A DNA stretch of 64,000 bases from the NCBI GenBank assembly GCA_947044405.1, contig CAMRHE010000360.1:124001-188000 (forward strand). Direction: 5' to 3'. The DNA comes from Leptodactylus fallax. Lineage: Eukaryota > Chordata > Amphibia > Anura > Leptodactylidae. This document shows, piece by piece, positions 13,372-27,589 of this stretch. The number at the start of each line of letters is the position of its first letter. Position 1 is the stretch's first letter. The notes beneath the pieces are model-generated. The model worked only from the letters and a program-made list of their open reading frames with translations, searched no databases and was not told the origin of the DNA. The position numbers and the translations under genes were made by a program.

Positions 13372-16300
13372 CGCCTCCTCCTCTATCACTATAATAAGAT
13401 CAGCGTCACCTCCTCTATCATTATAATAAGATCAGCGTCACCTCCTCCATCATTATAAGATCAGCGTCACCTCCTCCTCTATCAGTATAATAAGATCAGC
13501 GTCACCTCCTCCATCATTATAAGATCAGCGTCGGCCTCCTTCTCTATCATTATAATAAGATCAGCGTCACCTTCTCCTTTATCATTATATTAAGATCAGC
13601 GTCGCCTCCTCCTCTATCATTATAATAAGATCAGCGTCACCTCCTCCTCTATCACTATAATAAGATCAGCGTCACCTCCTCCTCCATCATTATAATAAGA
13701 TCAGCGTCGCCTCCTCCTCCATCATTATAATAAGATCAGCGTCACCTCCTCCTCTATCATTATAATAAGATCAGCGTCGCCTCCTCCTCTATCATTATAA
13801 GATCAGCGTCACCTCCTCCTCTATCATTATAATAAGATCAGCGTCACCTCCTCTATCACTATAATAAGATCAGCGTCGCCTCCTCCACCTCCATCATTAT
13901 AAGATCAGCGTCACCTCCTCCTCTATCATTATAATAAGATCAGCGTCACCTCCTCCTCCATCATTATAATAAGATCAGCGTCACCTCCTCCTCTATCACT
14001 ATAAGATCAGCGTCGCCTCCTCCTCCATCATTATAAGATCAGCGTCACCTCCTCCTCTATCACTATAAAAAGATCAGCGTCACCTCCTCCTCTATCAGTA
14101 TAATAAGATCAGCGTCACCTCCTCCTCTATCATTATAAGAAGATCAGCGTCGCCTCCTCTATCATTATAAGAAGATCAGCATCGCCTCCTCCTCTATCAT
14201 TATAATAAGATCAGCGTCACCTCCTCCTCTATCAGTATAATAAGATCAGCGTCACCTCCTCCATCATTATAATAAGATCAGCGTCACCTCCTCCTCCATC
14301 ATTATAATAAGAAGATCAGCGTCACCTCCTCTATCATTATAAGATCAGCGTCACCTCCTCTATCAGTATAATAAGATCAGCGTCACCTCCTCCTCTATCA
14401 TTATATTAAGATCAGCGTCACCTCCTCCTCTATTAAAATAAGATCAGCGTCACCTCCTCCTCTATCATTATAATAAGATCAGCGTCACCTCCTCAATCAT
14501 TATAATAAGATCAGCGTCACCTCCTCCTCTATTATAATAAGATCAGCGTCACCTCCTCCTCTATTATAATAAGATCAGCGTCGCCTCCTCCTCTATCACT
14601 ATAATAAGATCAGCGTCGCCTCCTCTATCATTATAATAAGATCAGCGTCACCTCCTCTATCAGTATAATAAGATCAGCGTCACCTCCTCTATCAGTATAA
14701 TAAGATCAGCGTCGCCTCCTCCTCTATCACTATAATAAGATCAGCGTCACCTCCTCTATCACTATAATAAGATCAGCGTCACCTCCTCCATCATTATAAT
14801 AAGATCAGCGTCACCTCCTCCTCTATCATTATAATAAGATCAGCGTCACCTCCTCCTCTATCAGTATAATAAGATCAGCGTCACCTCCTCCTCTATCACT
14901 ATAATAAGATCAGCGTCACCTCCTCCTCCTCCATCATTATAATAAGATCAGCGTCACCTCCTCTATCACTATAATAAGATCAGCGTCGCCTCCTCCTCCA
15001 TCACTATAATAAGATCAGCGTCACCTCCTCCTCTATCACTATAAAAAGATCAGCGTCGCCTCCTCCTCTATCATTATAATAAGATCAGCGTCACCTCCTC
15101 CTCTATCATTATAATAAGATCAGCGTCGCCTCCTCCTCTATCACTATAATAAGATCAGCGTCACCTCCTCCTCTATCATTATAATAAGATCAGCGTCACC
15201 TCCTCCATCATTATAATAAGATCAGCGTCGCCTCCTCCTCTATCACTATAATAAGATCAGCGTCACCTCCTCCTCTATCATTATAATAAGATCAGCGTCA
15301 CCTCCTCTATCATTATAATAAGATCAGCGTCACCTCCTCCTCTACCATTATAATAAGATCAGCGTCACCTCCTCCTCTATCATTATAATAAGATCAGCGT
15401 CGCCTCCTCCTCTATCAGTATAAGATCAGCGTCGCCTCCTCCTCTATCATTATAATAAGATCAGCGTCGCCTCCTCCTCTATCATTATAATAAGATCAGC
15501 GTCACCTCCTCCATCATTATAATAAGATCAGCGTCACCTCCTCCTCTATCACTATAAGATCAGCGTCGCCTCCTTCTCTATCATTATAATAAGATCAGCG
15601 TCACCTCCTCTATCATTATAATAAGATCAGCGTCACCTCCTCCTCTATCACTATAATAAGATCAGCGTCGCCTCCTCTATCACTATAATAAGATCAGCGT
15701 CACCTCCTCCTCTATCATTATAATAAGATCAGCGTCACCTCCTCCTCTATCATTATAAGATCAGCGTCGCCTCCTCCTCCATCACTATAAGATCAGCGTC
15801 ACCTCGTCCTCTATCACTATAATAAGATCAGCGTCGCCTCCTCCTCTATCAGTATAATAAGATCAGCGTCGCCTCCTCCTCTATCATTATAAGATCAGCG
15901 TCGCCTCCTCTATCAGTATAAGATCAGCGTCACCCCCTCTATCAGTATAAGATCAGCGTCGCCTTCTCCATCATTATAAGATCAGCGTCACCTCCTCTAT
16001 CATTATAATAAGATCAGCGTCACCTCCTCCTCCATCATTATAAGATCAGCGTCGCCTCCTCCTCTATCATTATAATAAGATCAGCGTCACCTCCTCCTCC
16101 ATCATTATAAGATCAGCGTCGCCTCCTCCTCTATCATTATAATAAGATCAGCGTCACCTCCTCCATCATTATAATAAGATCAGCGTCACCTCCTCTATCA
16201 TTATAATAAGATCAGCGTCACCTTCTCCTCTATCATTATAATAAGATCAGCGTCACCTCCTCTATCACTATAATAAGATCAGCGTCACCTCCTCCTCTAT

Positions 16301-16589
16301 CATAATAATAAGATCAGCGTCGCCTCCTCCTCTATCACTATAATAAGATCAGCGTCACCTCCTCCATCATTATAAGATCAGCGTCGCCTCCTTCTCTATC
16401 AGTATAATAAGATCAGCGTCACCTTCTCCTCTATCACTATAATAAGATCAGCGTCACCTCCTCTTTCACTATAATAAGATCAGCGTCACCTCCTCTATCA
16501 TTATAATAAGATCAGCGTCACCTCCTCCTCTATCATTATAATAAGATCAGCGTCGCCTCCTCTATCACTATAATAAGATCAGCGTCGCC

Positions 16590-18236
16590 TCCTCCTCTAT
16601 CATTATAAGATCAGCGTCACCTCCTCCTCTATCATAATAAGATAAGCGTCACCTCCTCCTCTATCACTATAATAAGATCAGCGTCACCTCCTCCTCCATC
16701 ATTATAATAAGATCAGCGTCACCTCCTCCTCTATCATTATAATAAGATCAGCGTCACCTCCTCTATCACTATAATAAGATCAGCGTCACCTCCTCCTCTA
16801 TCACTATAATAAGATCAGCGTCGCCTCCTCTATCACTATAATAAGATCAGCGTCACCTCCTCCTCTATCAGTATAATAAGATCAGCGTCACCTCCTCCTT
16901 TATCATTATATTAAGATCAGCGTCGCCTCCTCCTCTATCATTATATTAAGATCAGCGTCGCCTCCTCCTCTATCATTATAATAAGATCAGCGTCACCTCC
17001 TCCTTTATCATTATAATAAGATCAGCGTCGCCTCCTCCTCCATCATTATAATAAGATCAGCGTCACCTCCTCCTCTATCATTATAATAAGATCAGCGTCG
17101 CCTCCTCCTCTATCAGTATAAGATCAGCGTCGCCTCCTCCTCTATCATTATAATAAGATCAGCGTCACCTCCTCCATCATTATAATAAGATCAGCGTCCC
17201 CTCCTCCTCTATCATTATAATAAGATCAGCGTCACTTCCTCCATCATTATAATAAGATCAGCGTCACCTCCTCTATCATTATAATAAGATCAGCGTCGCC
17301 TTCTCCATCATTATAATAAGATCAGCGTCACCTCCTCCTCTATCATTATAATAAGATCAGCGTCACCTCCTCCTCTATCATTATAATAAGATCAGCGTCG
17401 CCTCCTCCTCTATCAGTATAAGATCAGCGTCGCCTCCTCCTCTATCATTATAATAAGATCAGCGTCACCTCCTCCATCATTATAATAAGATCAGCGTCCC
17501 CTCCTCCTCTATCATTATAATAAGATCAGCGTCACTTCCTCCATCATTATAATAAGATCAGCGTCACCTCCTCTATCATTATAATAAGATCAGCGTCGCC
17601 TTCTCCATCATTATAATAAGATCAGCGTCACCTCCTCCTCTATCATTATAATAAGATCAGCGTCCCCTCCTCCTCTATCATTATAATAAGATCAGCGTCA
17701 CTTCCTCCATCATTATAATAAGATCAGCGTCACCTCCTCTATCATTATAATAAGATCAGCGTCGCCTTCTCCATCATTATAATAAGATCAGCGTCACCTC
17801 CTCCTCTATCATTATAATAAGATCAGCGTCACCTCCTCCTCTATCATTATAATAAGATCAGCGTCACCTCCTCCTCTATCACTATAATAAGATCAGCGTC
17901 GCCTCCTCCTCTATCATTATAATAAGATCAGCGTCACCTCCTCTATCATTATAATAAGATCAGCGTCACCTCCTCCTCTATCACTATAATAAGATCAGCG
18001 TCGCCTCCTCCTCTATCATTATAATAAGATCAGCGTCGCCTCCTCCTCTATCAGTATAAGATCAGCGTCGCCTCCTCCTCTATCATTATAATAAGATCAG
18101 CGTCACCTCCTCCATCATTATAATAAGATCAGCGTCACCTCCTCCTCTATCATTATAATAAGATCAGCGTCACCTCCTCAATCATTATAATAAGATCAGC
18201 GTCACCTCCTCCTCTATCAGTATAATAAGATCAGCG
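16590..18236 (+). repeat. Block duplication inside array 1 (mate at about 29430-31075)
   Basis: About 1.65 kb is repeated with an offset near 12.84 kb. Markers are the TTTATCATTATATTAAG monomers (about 16890 and 29739) and the GTCACTTCCTCCATC monomers (about 17232, 17532 and 17700 against 30072, 30372 and 30540). Both copies contain the same internal 300-bp tandem duplication, so that smaller event came first. They differ by a single 3-bp change near 17095/29935. Confidence 0.88.
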
Positions 18237-18533
18237 TCACCTCCTCCTCTATCAGTATAATAAGATCAGCGTCGCCTCCTCCTCTATCATTATAAGATCA
18301 GCGTCACCTCCTCCTCTATCACTATAATAAGATCAGCGTCACCTCCTCCTCCATCATTATAATAAGATCAGCGTCACCTCCTCTATCATTATAATAAGAT
18401 CAGCGTCGCCCACTCCATCATTATAATAAGATCAGCGTCACCTCCTCTATCAATATAAGATCAGCGTCACCTCCTCTATCATTATAAGATCAGCGTCACC
18501 TCCTCTATCACTATAATAAGATCAGCGTCACCT

Positions 18534-18571
18534 CCCCCCCTATCACAAAAAAAAGATCAGGGGCGCCCCCC
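18534..18571 (+). other. Scrambled patch in array 1, probable consensus error
   Basis: A C7 run, an A8 run and GGGGCGCCCCC replace one ordinary unit, with perfect units on both sides. Overall length is about one unit, so the true sequence is probably a normal monomer. Confidence 0.75.
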
Positions 18572-19490
18572 TCTATCATTATAATAAGATCAGCGTCACC
18601 TCCTCCTCTATCACTATAATAAGATCAGCGTCACCTCCTCTATCAGTATAATAAGATCAGCGTCACCTCCTCTATCATTATAAGATCAGCGTCACCTCCT
18701 CTATCACTATAATAAGATCAGCGTCACCTCCTCCTCTATCACTAAAATAAGATCAGCGTCGCCTCCTCTATCAGTATAATAAGATCAGCGTCACCTCCTC
18801 CTCTATCACTATAATAAGATCAGCGTCACCTCCTCCTCTATCACTAAAATAAGAACAGCGTCGCCTCCTCCTCCATCATTATAAGATCAGCGTCGCCTTT
18901 ATCAGTATAATAAGATCAGCGTCGCCTCCTCTATCACTATAATAAGATCAGCGTCACCTCCTCTATCATTATAAGATCAGCGTCGCCTCCTCTATCATTA
19001 TAATAAGATCAGCGTCACCTCCTCCTCCATCATTATAATAAGAAGATCAGCGTCGCCTCCTCTATCACTATAATAAGATCAGCGTCACCTCCTCCTCTAT
19101 CATTATAATAAGATCAGCGTCACCTCCTCCTCTATCATTATAATAAGATCAGCGTCACCTCCTCTATCACTATAATAAGATCAGCGTCACCTCCTCCTCT
19201 ATCATTATAATAAGATCAGCGTCACCTCCTCCTCTATCATTATAAGATCAGCGTCACCTCCTCCTCTATCACTATAATAAGATCAGCGTCACCTCCTCCT
19301 CTATCACTATAATAAGATCAGCGTCACCTCCTCCTCTATCATTATAATAAGATCAGCGTCACCTCCTCTATCACTATAATAAGATCAGCGTCACCTCCTC
19401 CTCTATCACTATAATAAGATCAGCGTCACCTCCTCCTCTATCATTATAATAAGATCAGCGTCACCTCCTCCTCTATCATTATAAGATCAG

Positions 19491-22400
19491 CGTCGCCTTC
19501 TCCTCTATCAGTATAATAAGATCAGCGTCGCCTCCTCTATCATTATAATAAGATCAGCGTCACCTCCTCCTCTATCATTATAAGATCAGCGTCACCTCCT
19601 CCTCTATTATAATAAGATCAGCGTCGCCTCCTCTATCAGTATAATAAGATCAGCGTCACCTCCTCTATCATTATAATAAGATCAGCGTCGCCTCCTCCTC
19701 TATCATTATAATAAGATCAGCGTCACCTCCTCTATCACTATAAGATCAGCATCACCTCCTCCTCTATCATTATAAGATCAGCGTCACCTCCTCTATCAGT
19801 ATAATAAGATCAGCGTCACCTCCTCTATCAGTATAATAAGATCAGCGTCACCTCCTCTATCACTATAATAAGATCAGCGTCACCTCCTCCTCTTTCACTA
19901 TAATAAGATCAGCGTCACCTCCTCCTCTATCAGTATAATAAGATCAGCGTCACCTCCTCCTCTATCATTATAAGATCAGCGTCACCTCCTCTATCAGTAT
20001 AATAAGATCAGCGTCACCTCCTCTATCACTATAATAAGATCAGCGTCGCCTCCTCCTCTATCAGTATAATAAGATCAGCGTCACCTCCTCCTCTATCACT
20101 ATAATAAGATCAGCGTCACCTCCTCCTCTATCATTATAAGATCAGCGTCACCTCCTCCATCATTATAATAAGATCAGCGTCACCTCCTCCTCTATCACTA
20201 TAATAAGATCAGCGTCACCTCCTCCTCTATCATTATAAGATCAGCGTCACCTCCTCCATCATTATAATAAGATCAGCGTCACCTCCTCCTCTATCACTAT
20301 AATAAGATCAGCGTCACCTCCTCCTCTATCATTATAATAAGATCAGCGTCACCTCCTCTATCATTATAATAAGATCAGCGTCACCTTCTCCTCTATCATT
20401 ATAATAAGATCAGCGTCACCTCCTCCTCTATCATAATAATAAGATCAGCGTCGCCTCCTCCTCTATCATTATAATAAGATCAGCGTCACCTCCTCTATCA
20501 CTATAATAAGATCAGCGTCACCTCCTCCATCATTATAAGATCAGCGTCGCCTCCTTCTCTATCAGTATAATAAGATCAGCGTCACCTCCTCCTCTATCAC
20601 TATAATAAGATCAGCGTCGCCTCCTCCTCCATCATTATAATAAGATCAGCGTCACCTCCTCTATCACTATAATAAGATCAGCGTCACCTCCTCCTCTATC
20701 ATTATAATAAGATCAGCGTCACCTCCTCCTCCTCCATCATTATAAGATCAGCGTCGCCTCCTCCTCTATCATTATAATAAGATCAGCGTCACCTTCTCCT
20801 TTATCATTATAATAAGATCAGCGTCACCTCCTCCTCTATCATTATAATAAGATCAGCGTCACCTCCTCCTCTATCACTATAATAAGATCAGCGTCACCTC
20901 CTCCTCTATCACTATAATAAGATCAGCGTCACCTCCTCTATCACTATAATAAGATCAGCGTCACCTCCTCTATCACTATAAGATCAGCGTCACCTCCTCC
21001 ATAATTATAATAAGATCAGCGTCGCCTCCTCCTCCATCATTATAAGATCAGCGTCACCTCCTCCTCCATCATTATAAGATCAGCGTCACCTCCTCCTCTA
21101 TCATTATAAGATCAGCGTCACCTCCTCCTCTATCATTATAATAAGATCAGCGTCGCCTCCTCTATCAGTATAATAAGATCAGCGTCACCTCCTCCTCTAT
21201 CACTATAATAAGATCAGCGTCGCCCCCTCCATCATTATAATAAGATCAGCGTCACCTCCTCTATCATTATAAGATCAGCGTCACCTTCTCCTCTATCATT
21301 ATAAGATCAGCGTCACCTCCTCCTCTATCACTATAATAAGATCAGCGTCACCTCCTCTATCATTATAATAAGATCAGCGTCACCTCCTCCTCTATCAGTA
21401 TAATAAGATCAGCGTCACCTCCTCTATCACTATAATAAGATCAGCGTCACCTCCTCCTCTATCATTATAATAAGATCAGCGTCGCCTCCTCCTCTATCAG
21501 TATAATAAGATCAGCGTCACCTCCTCTATCATTATAATAAGATCAGCGTCACCTCCTCTATCAGTATAATAAGATCAGCGTCACCTCCTCTATCATTATA
21601 ATAAGATCAGCGTCGCCTCCTCTATCAGTATAATAAGATCAGCGTCGCCTCCTCTATCACTATAATAAGATCAGCGTCACCTCCTCCTCTATCATTATAA
21701 TAAGATCAGCGTCACCTCCTCCTCTATCATTATAATAAGATCAGCGTCACCTCCTCCTCTATTATAATAAGATCAGCGTCACCTCCTCTATCAGTATAAT
21801 AAGATCAGCGTCACCTCCTCTATCATTATAATAAGATCAGCGTCGCCTCCTCCTCTATCATTATAATAAGATCAGCGTCACCTCCTCCTCTATCATTATA
21901 ATAAGATCAGCGTCACCTCCTCTATCACTATAAGATCAGCGTCGCCTCCTCTATCATTATAATAAGATCAGCGTCACCTCCTCCTCTATCACTATAATAA
22001 GATCAGCGTCACCTCCTCCTCTATCATTATAATAAGATCAGCGTCACCTCCTCTATCAGTATAAGATCAGCGTCACCTCCTCCTCTGTCATTATAATAAG
22101 ATCAGCGTCTCCTCCTCTGTCATTATAATAAGATCAGCGTCGCCTCCTCCTCCATCACTATAATAAGATCAGCGTCACCACCTCCTCTATCATTATAAGA
22201 TCAGCGTCGCCTCCTCTAGCAGTATAATAAGATCAGCGTCACCTCCTCTATCATTATAATAAGATCAGCGTCGCCTCCTCCTCTATCAGTATAATAAGAT
22301 CAGCGTCACCTCCTCCTCTATCAGTATAATAAGATCAGCGTCACCTCCTCCTCTATCATTATAATAAGATCAGCGTCACCTCCTCCTCTATCACTATAAT

Positions 22401-22600
22401 AAGATCAGCGTCGCCTCCTCCTCTATCACTATAATAAGATCAGCGTCACCTTCTCCTCTATCATTATAATAAGATCAGCGTCACCTTCTCCTCTATCACT
22501 ATAATAAGATCAGCGTCACCTTCTCCTCTATCATTATAATAAGATCAGCGTCACCTCCTCTATCATTATAATAAGATCAGCGTCGCCTCCTCTATCATTA
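19491..22600 (+). repeat. About 3 kb block repeated three times in array 1
   Basis: This segment recurs as an adjacent copy (about 23050-25900, offset 3260-3300) and as a distant copy (about 31209-34300, offset about 11.7 kb). Diagnostic monomers are CGCCCCCTCCATC at about 21222, 24482 and 32962, and CTCTAGCAGTATAATAAG at about 22217, 25520 and 33905. The TCTTTCACTATAATAAG monomer is at about 19892 and 23152, with an extra one at about 22757. The copies differ by unit-sized gains or losses. Confidence 0.87.
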
Positions 22601-23049
22601 TAATAAGATCAGCGTCACCTCCTCCTCTATCACTATAATAAGATCAGCGTCACCTCCTCCTCCATCATTATAAGATCAGCGTCACCTCCTCTATCAGTAT
22701 AATAAGATCAGCGTCACCTCCTCTATCACTATAATAAGATCAGCGTCACCTCCTCCTCTTTCACTATAATAAGATCAGCGTCACCTCCTCCTCTATCAGT
22801 ATAATAAGATCAGCGTCACCTCCTCCTCTATCATTATAAGATCAGCGTCACCTCCTCTATCAGTATAATAAGATCAGCGTCACCTCCTCTATCACTATAA
22901 TAAGATCAGCGTCACCTTCTCCTCTATCATTATAATAAGATCAGCGTCACCTCCTCTATCATTATAATAAGATCAGCGTCGCCTCCTCTATCATTATAAT
23001 AAGATCAGCGTCACCTCCTCCTCTATCACTATAATAAGATCAGCGTCAC

Positions 23050-25900
23050 CTCCTCCTCCATCATTATAAGATCAGCGTCACCTCCTCTATCAGTATAATA
23101 AGATCAGCGTCACCTCCTCTATCACTATAATAAGATCAGCGTCACCTCCTCCTCTTTCACTATAATAAGATCAGCGTCACCTCCTCCTCTATCAGTATAA
23201 TAAGATCAGCGTCACCTCCTCCTCTATCATTATAAGATCAGCGTCACCTCCTCTATCAGTATAATAAGATCAGCGTCACCTCCTCTATCACTATAATAAG
23301 ATCAGCGTCGCCTCCTCCTCTATCAGTATAATAAGATCAGCGTCACCTCCTCCTCTATCACTATAATAAGATCAGCGTCACCTCCTCCTCTATCATTATA
23401 AGATCAGCGTCACCTCCTCCATCATTATAATAAGATCAGCGTCACCTCCTCCTCTATCACTATAATAAGATCAGCGTCACCTCCTCCTCTATCATTATAA
23501 GATCAGCGTCACCTCCTCCATCATTATAATAAGATCAGCGTCACCTCCTCCTCTATCACTATAATAAGATCAGCGTCACCTCCTCCTCTATCATTATAAT
23601 AAGATCAGCGTCACCTCCTCTATCATTATAATAAGATCAGCGTCACCTTCTCCTCTATCATTATAATAAGATCAGCGTCACCTCCTCCTCTATCATAATA
23701 ATAAGATCAGCGTCGCCTCCTCCTCTATCATTATAATAAGATCAGCGTCACCTCCTCTATCACTATAATAAGATCAGCGTCACCTCCTCCATCATTATAA
23801 GATCAGCGTCGCCTCCTTCTCTATCAGTATAATAAGATCAGCGTCACCTCCTCCTCTATCACTATAATAAGATCAGCGTCGCCTCCTCCTCCATCATTAT
23901 AATAAGATCAGCGTCACCTCCTCTATCACTATAATAAGATCAGCGTCACCTCCTCCTCTATCATTATAATAAGATCAGCGTCACCTCCTCCTCCTCCATC
24001 ATTATAAGATCAGCGTCGCCTCCTCCTCTATCATTATAATAAGATCAGCGTCACCTTCTCCTTTATCATTATAATAAGATCAGCGTCACCTCCTCCTCTA
24101 TCATTATAATAAGATCAGCGTCACCTCCTCCTCTATCACTATAATAAGATCAGCGTCACCTCCTCCTCTATCACTATAATAAGATCAGCGTCACCTCCTC
24201 TATCACTATAATAAGATCAGCGTCACCTCCTCTATCACTATAAGATCAGCGTCACCTCCTCCATAATTATAATAAGATCAGCGTCGCCTCCTCCTCCATC
24301 ATTATAAGATCAGCGTCACCTCCTCCTCCATCATTATAAGATCAGCGTCACCTCCTCCTCTATCATTATAAGATCAGCGTCACCTCCTCCTCTATCATTA
24401 TAATAAGATCAGCGTCGCCTCCTCTATCAGTATAATAAGATCAGCGTCACCTCCTCCTCTATCACTATAATAAGATCAGCGTCGCCCCCTCCATCATTAT
24501 AATAAGATCAGCGTCACCTCCTCTATCATTATAAGATCAGCGTCACCTTCTCCTCTATCATTATAAGATCAGCGTCACCTCCTCCTCTATCACTATAATA
24601 AGATCAGCGTCACCTCCTCTATCATTATAATAAGATCAGCGTCACCTCCTCCTCTATCAGTATAATAAGATCAGCGTCACCTCCTCTATCACTATAATAA
24701 GATCAGCGTCACCTCCTCCTCTATCATTATAATAAGATCAGCGTCGCCTCCTCCTCTATCAGTATAATAAGATCAGCGTCACCTCCTCTATCATTATAAT
24801 AAGATCAGCGTCACCTCCTCTATCAGTATAATAAGATCAGCGTCACCTCCTCTATCATTATAATAAGATCAGCGTCGCCTCCTCTATCAGTATAATAAGA
24901 TCAGCGTCGCCTCCTCTATCACTATAATAAGATCAGCGTCACCTCCTCCTCTATCATTATAATAAGATCAGCGTCACCTCCTCCTCTATCATTATAATAA
25001 GATCAGCGTCACCTCCTCCTCTATTATAATAAGATCAGCGTCACCTCCTCTATCAGTATAATAAGATCAGCGTCACCTCCTCTATCATTATAATAAGATC
25101 AGCGTCGCCTCCTCCTCTATCATTATAATAAGATCAGCGTCACCTCCTCCTCTATCATTATAATAAGATCAGCGTCACCTCCTCTATCACTATAAGATCA
25201 GCGTCGCCTCCTCTATCATTATAATAAGATCAGCGTCACCTCCTCCTCTATCACTATAATAAGATCAGCGTCACCTCCTCCTCTATCATTATAATAAGAT
25301 CAGCGTCACCTCCTCTATCAGTATAATAAGATCAGCGTCACCTCCTCCTCTGTCATTATAATAAGATCAGCGTCACCTCCTCCTCTGTCATTATAATAAG
25401 ATCAGCGTCACCTCCTCCTCTGTCATTATAATAAGATCAGCGTCGCCTCCTCCTCCATCACTATAATAAGATCAGCGTCACCACCTCCTCTATCATTATA
25501 AGATCAGCGTCGCCTCCTCTAGCAGTATAATAAGATCAGCGTCACCTCCTCTATCATTATAATAAGATCAGCGTCGCCTCCTCCTCTATCAGTATAATAA
25601 GATCAGCGTCACCTCCTCCTCTATCAGTATAATAAGATCAGCGTCACCTCCTCCTCTATCATTATAATAAGATCAGCGTCACCTCCTCCTCTATCACTAT
25701 AATAAGATCAGCGTCGCCTCCTCCTCTATCACTATAATAAGATCAGCGTCACCTTCTCCTCTATCATTATAATAAGATCAGCGTCACCTTCTCCTCTATC
25801 ACTATAATAAGATCAGCGTCACCTTCTCCTCTATCATTATAATAAGATCAGCGTCACCTCCTCTATCATTATAATAAGATCAGCGTCGCCTCCTCTATCA
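23050..25900 (+). repeat. Adjacent copy of the 3 kb block of array 1
   Basis: This is the tandem mate of the preceding block, in the same orientation, offset 3,260 bp at the CGCCCCC marker. A short partial copy containing the TCTTTCAC monomer lies between the two, at about 22670-22860. Confidence 0.86.
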
Positions 25901-27508
25901 TTATAATAAGATCAGCGTCGCCTCCTCCTCCATCATTATAAGATCAGCGTCACCTCCTCCTCTATCAGTATAATAAGATCAGCGTCACCTCCTCTATCAT
26001 TATAATAAGATCAGCGTCACCTCCTCCTCTATCACTATAATAAGATCAGCGTCACCTTCTCCTCTATCATTATAATAAGATCAGCGTCACCTCCTCTATC
26101 ATTATAATAAGATCAGCGTCGCCTCCTCTATCATTATAATAAGATCAGCGTCACCTCCTCCTCTATCACTATAATAAGATCAGCGTCGCCTCCTCTATCA
26201 TTATAATAAGATCAGCGTCACCTCCTCCTCTATCACTATAATAAGATCAGCGTCACCTCCTCTATCATTATAATAAGATCAGCGTCGCCTCCTCCTCCAT
26301 CATTATAAGATCAGCGTCACCTCCTCCTCTATCATTATAATAAGATCAGTGTCACCTCCTCCTCCATCATAATAAGATCAGCGTCACCTCCTCCTCTACC
26401 ATTATAATAAGATCAGCGTCACCTCCTCCTCTATCATTATAATAAGATCAGCGTCACCTCCTCCTCTATTATAATAAGATCAGCGTCGCCTCCTCTATCA
26501 GTATAATAAGATCAGCGTCACCTCCTCTATCATTATAATAAGATCAGCGTCGCCTCCTCCTCTATCATTATAATAAGATCAGCGTCACCTCCTCCTCTAT
26601 CACTATAATAAGATCAGCGTCACCTCCTCCTCTATCACTATAATAAGATCAGCGTCACCTCCTCCTCTATCATTATAATAAGATCAGCGTCACCTCCTCC
26701 TCTATCATTATAATAAGATCAGCGTCACCTCCTCTATCACTATAATAAGATCAGCGTCACCTCCTCCTCTATCATTATAATAAGATCAGCGTCACCTCCT
26801 CTATCACTATAATAAGATCAGCGTCACCTCCTCCTCTATCATTATAATAAGATCAGCGTCACCTCCTCCTCTATCAGTATAATAAGATCAGCGTCACCTC
26901 CTCCTCTATCACTATAAGATCAGCGTCACCTCCTCTATCATTATAATAAGATCAGCGTCACCTCCTCTATCACTATAATAAGATCAGCGTCACCTCCTCT
27001 ATCAGTATAATAAGATCAGCGTCACCTCCTCCTCTATCACTATAAGATCAGCGTCACCTCCTCCTCTATCATTATAATAAGATCAGCGTCGCCTCCTCCT
27101 CTATCACTATAATAAGATCAGCGTCGCCTCCTCTATCATTATAATAAGATCAGCGTCACCTCCTCCTCTATCATTATAATAAGATCAGCGTCACCTCCTC
27201 CTCCATCACTATAATAAGATCAGCGTCACCTCCTCCTCTATCAGTATAATAAGATCAGCGTCACCTCCTCCTCTGTCATTATAATAAGATCAGCGTCACC
27301 TCCTCCTCTATCACTATAATAAGATCAGCGTCGCCTCCTCCTCTATCACTATAATAAGATCAGCGTCACCTCCTCCTCTATCAGTATAATAAGATCAGCG
27401 TCACCTCCTCCTCTATCAGTATAATAAGATCAGCGTCGCCTCCTCCTCTATCAGTATAATAAGATCAGCGTCACCTCCTCCTCTGTCATTATAATAAGAT
27501 CAGCGTCA

Positions 27509-27570
27509 CCCCCCCACAAAAACCCCCCCCCCCAAAAAAACCCCCCCCCCCCCTCATTAAAAAAGGGGGG
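27509..27570 (+). other. Scrambled C/A homopolymer patch in array 1
   Basis: About 62 bp of C-runs (11 and 13 long), A-runs and G6 lie between normal units. In the related copies near 35340 and 38940, normal monomers occupy the junction (CTGTCATTATAATAAG followed by CGCCTCCTCCTCCATC) and nothing resembles this patch. It most likely represents about two mis-called units. Confidence 0.8.
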
Positions 27571-27589
27571 CCTCCTCCTCCATCATTAT

